Source of the DNA: Chitinophagales bacterium 65-1
GTDB lineage: Bacteria; Bacteroidota; Bacteroidia; Chitinophagales; Chitinophagaceae
Length of the DNA: 61,151 nucleotides
Direction: 5' to 3'
Assembly: GCA_002050465.1 (NCBI GenBank)
Contig: MWYX01000063.1
Location: 1 to 61,151 of the forward strand
Notes under the pieces: generated by a model
Seen by the model: only the letters and a program-made list of their open reading frames with translations
The model's database searches: none
Told to the model about the DNA's origin: nothing
Shown: positions 59,398 through 61,151 of the stretch, piece by piece
Numbering within the stretch: the first letter of the stretch is position 1
Layout of the letters: each line of letters starts with the position of its first letter
Position numbers and translations under genes: made by a program

Positions 59398-60690
59398 CTA
59401 CATCAAAATATTATAACAGAAATACGCCAGCCCCGTTAAGAATATGGCACAAAAACCAATAAATGCAGTCTTACGCAATTGAACACTCCCCAGCGTCATT
59501 ACAATAATAAATTTAACCAATGTATTGGATAAGGCAGCCAGTAAAATTGTATTAATGGCAAGAACTGAATGCTCTCCACCAGATGCCATTTTTGCCATGG
59601 ATAATGTAATCGCATCAACATCTGTAATCCCGGAAATGGCGCCTGCAAAATAAGTTCCGTTATCACCAAACCTTTCACTGCAGAATTTTACAAGCCATTG
59701 AATACCGGCAAAAAATAAGGCAAACTTAATTGCAGTGCTGAGATCGAGCGGATTTTTTAAGGGCAGACTTTCTGAATCTGCCTTCCCTTTTTTTATTTTA
59801 TATATTAAAAACGCTGCCCCAAAACCTGCAATGGTAACCAGGATAACAGGTATCCATAATTGCTGTGCAAGCGCACGGTTAACCACATATACTTCAAAAA
59901 GAATCCTCGGAAACATAATGGTACAGGCGCTTATAATTCCCATTGCATAAAAAAAAGATGCAGCATCTGATTTTGAAAGTTTACTCCTTCGTGAAAAGGT
60001 AAGTGCAACTGAAGTACTGGATACCAATCCTCCTATTAAACCAGCCAGCATGGTTCCTTTATTGCCGAGTATCTTTGCTATCATATAACCCACAAGGCTT
60101 GTTCCTGAAACAAGAATTACCATCTTCCATATTTCCTTTAAATTCCACAGATCATAAGGGCCAAAATTGTCGTCTGGTAAAAAAGGAATTACCAGTGCTG
60201 ACATGATAACAAAAAGGATTATTGCATGAACCTCTTCCCTGTTTAATTTTTTTACAAAGCCATGAAGTGTAGGCTTAAAAACAAGCAGTATCAGCAGGAA
60301 AACCATTATAATAAGAGCGAATAAAATAAATTTTAAAAATACCAATGCACCCAGCAGGAAGGTTATTATGGTTGCAATTTCTGAAGTACCTCCGCGATTG
60401 CCCGGGGTACGTGCAATTTGAAAATATGAAACGATCACAAATACAAAAAATCCACTTAAAATAATTCCAAATAACCATGTACCAAATTGAGCCGAAAGAA
60501 ATGCTGCCAGGTAACCAAATATTGATACCATTGTATAGGTGCGGATACCTGCAAATTGTTCTTCCTTTTCATTCACTTCTTTGGTGAATTGCCGTTCAAG
60601 ACCAATTAAAAAGCCTATGCCCACACTTATAAGAAATCCTACAAGGTGATCCATGGTAAATCCTGTAATCTTTGCAAAATCTTCATTCAT
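59398..60690 (-). CDS. MgtC/SapB plus DUF4010 membrane protein
   Basis: A 430-residue integral membrane protein with about a dozen hydrophobic helices. The N-terminal MgtC-like part is LVGFLISVGIGFLIGLERQF and GIRTYTMVSIFGYLAAFLSA; the C-terminal DUF4010 region includes GLIGGLVSSTSVALTFSRRS and FAGAISGITDVDAITLSMAK with the final helices. MgtC-family proteins help with magnesium limitation and regulate ATP synthase; the role of the DUF4010 fusion is not known. It lies directly downstream of the epimerase gene on the same strand, with 9 bp between. Confidence 0.88.
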   Translation of the reverse strand: MNEDFAKITGFTMDHLVGFLISVGIGFLIGLERQFTKEVNEKEEQFAGIRTYTMVSIFGYLAAFLSAQFGTWLFGIILSGFFVFVIVSYFQIARTPGNRGGTSEIATIITFLLGALVFLKFILFALIIMVFLLILLVFKPTLHGFVKKLNREEVHAIILFVIMSALVIPFLPDDNFGPYDLWNLKEIWKMVILVSGTSLVGYMIAKILGNKGTMLAGLIGGLVSSTSVALTFSRRSKLSKSDAASFFYAMGIISACTIMFPRILFEVYVVNRALAQQLWIPVILVTIAGFGAAFLIYKIKKGKADSESLPLKNPLDLSTAIKFALFFAGIQWLVKFCSERFGDNGTYFAGAISGITDVDAITLSMAKMASGGEHSVLAINTILLAALSNTLVKFIIVMTLGSVQLRKTAFIGFCAIFLTGLAYFCYNILM

Positions 60691-60699
60691 AACAGCGTA

Positions 60700-61098
60700 T
60701 TATTTTTTCTCCATAACCAACTCTATTAAAACTCCATTTGTAAATTTGGGATGTAGAAAGCATACCAATTTATTATCAGCCCCTTGTTTGGGTACTTCAT
60801 TAATCAAAGTAAATCCTTCATTCACCAGCCGTTTTATTTCAGCATCAATATCCTCTACTTCAAAAGCAATATGATGGATGCCCTCTCCTTTTTTCTCAAT
60901 AAATTTATAAATGGGGCTCTCAGGAGAATAACCTTCCACCAGTTCCACTTTGCTTTCACCAGTTTTAAAAAAAGCAGTGTTTACCAGTTCGCTCTCTACA
61001 GCTTCTGTTTTATAGCAGGGAGTATTTAATAATTTTTCAAATAGAGGAATGGAAGTGGAGAGATGCTTTACTGCTATGCCGATATGCTCTATTTTCAT
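60700..61098 (-). CDS. mce: Methylmalonyl-CoA epimerase
   Basis: A 132-residue glyoxalase/VOC-fold enzyme that interconverts (R)- and (S)-methylmalonyl-CoA so that the B12-dependent mutase can make succinyl-CoA. Metal ligands are His5 in IEHIGIAVKHL, the histidine in GEGIHHIAFEVEDI, and the glutamate in GVLIELVMEKK at the C-terminus; the length is normal. The mutase subunits are not in the window and may lie to the right. It precedes the MgtC/DUF4010 gene on the same strand. Together with nrdJ it indicates a B12-using cell. Confidence 0.94.
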   Translation of the reverse strand: MKIEHIGIAVKHLSTSIPLFEKLLNTPCYKTEAVESELVNTAFFKTGESKVELVEGYSPESPIYKFIEKKGEGIHHIAFEVEDIDAEIKRLVNEGFTLINEVPKQGADNKLVCFLHPKFTNGVLIELVMEKK

Positions 61099-61151
61099 CT
61101 GTCTGAAGTGGGATTTTTATTATATATGCAAATATTGAGAATGAAGTTACG

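Noticed and set aside
1..61151. tRNA, rRNA genes and CRISPR arrays
   Set aside because: Spacers were scanned by eye for T-loop motifs, conserved rRNA strings and regular direct repeats; nothing convincing was found.

Overview
The window comes from an AT-rich member of the Bacteroidota, most likely the Chitinophagaceae. The gliding/type IX secretion genes gldK-gldL-gldM-gldN and gldB, promoter elements of the TAnnTTTG type, an ECF sigma factor followed by a barrel-like protein, DUF4271/DUF4783 proteins and a B12-dependent ribonucleotide reductase all fit that group. The assignment rests on gene content only.

Layout. 1-2850: end of a surface-sugar gene group (partial gene at the left edge, cupin, methyltransferase, DegT aminotransferase). 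2847-6688: three-subunit molybdenum aldehyde/xanthine oxidoreductase of the PaoABC type. 6795-18715: housekeeping genes (dtd, nrdJ, a GNAT, hemD, DUF4271, hemW, gpsA, rnc-fabF-acpP). 18846-27237: YyaL-type thioredoxin protein and the gldKLMN operon, disrupted by a 1298-bp tandem duplication that leaves a chimeric gldK'-yyaL' ORF. 27329-39275: uvrC, a lipoprotein, sigma factor plus partner, gpmI, nadC, a SUI1-like factor, apaG, gldB and nadE. 39278-40327: accessory patch with a toxin-antitoxin pair at the 3' end of nadE, bounded by a second, diverged copy of the nadE tail. 40502-44341: MoxR/DUF58/BatA-type complex. 44511-47579: rsgA, a gamma carbonic anhydrase and a class III aminotransferase. 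47604-50622: TraB/GumN-family remnant and a winged-helix regulator/CreD module with two identical-spacing operators. 50739-54855: giant TolB-like outer-membrane protein and an MBL hydrolase. 55289-59275: defence patch (higBA plus a single-chain restriction-modification enzyme). 59398-61098: MgtC/DUF4010 membrane protein and methylmalonyl-CoA epimerase.

The most unusual feature is a set of short palindromes lying in frame inside conserved protein genes. An 14-18 bp palindrome with core CCGATAGCTATCGG sits in rsgA, gpmI and dtd; degenerate versions sit in gpmI (a second site) and the yyaL-like gene. An unrelated palindrome-like repeat lies in the restriction enzyme gene, and a larger hairpin in yyaL. 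One of the three reading phases of the core palindrome contains TAG, and none of the five intragenic copies is read in that phase. This resembles the Rickettsia palindromic elements that insert into coding sequence. Other repeat families lie at gene ends, one nested inside another, and one supplies the fabF stop codon.

No tRNA, rRNA, CRISPR array or intact insertion sequence was seen. Family assignments were made by reading motifs, without database searches.
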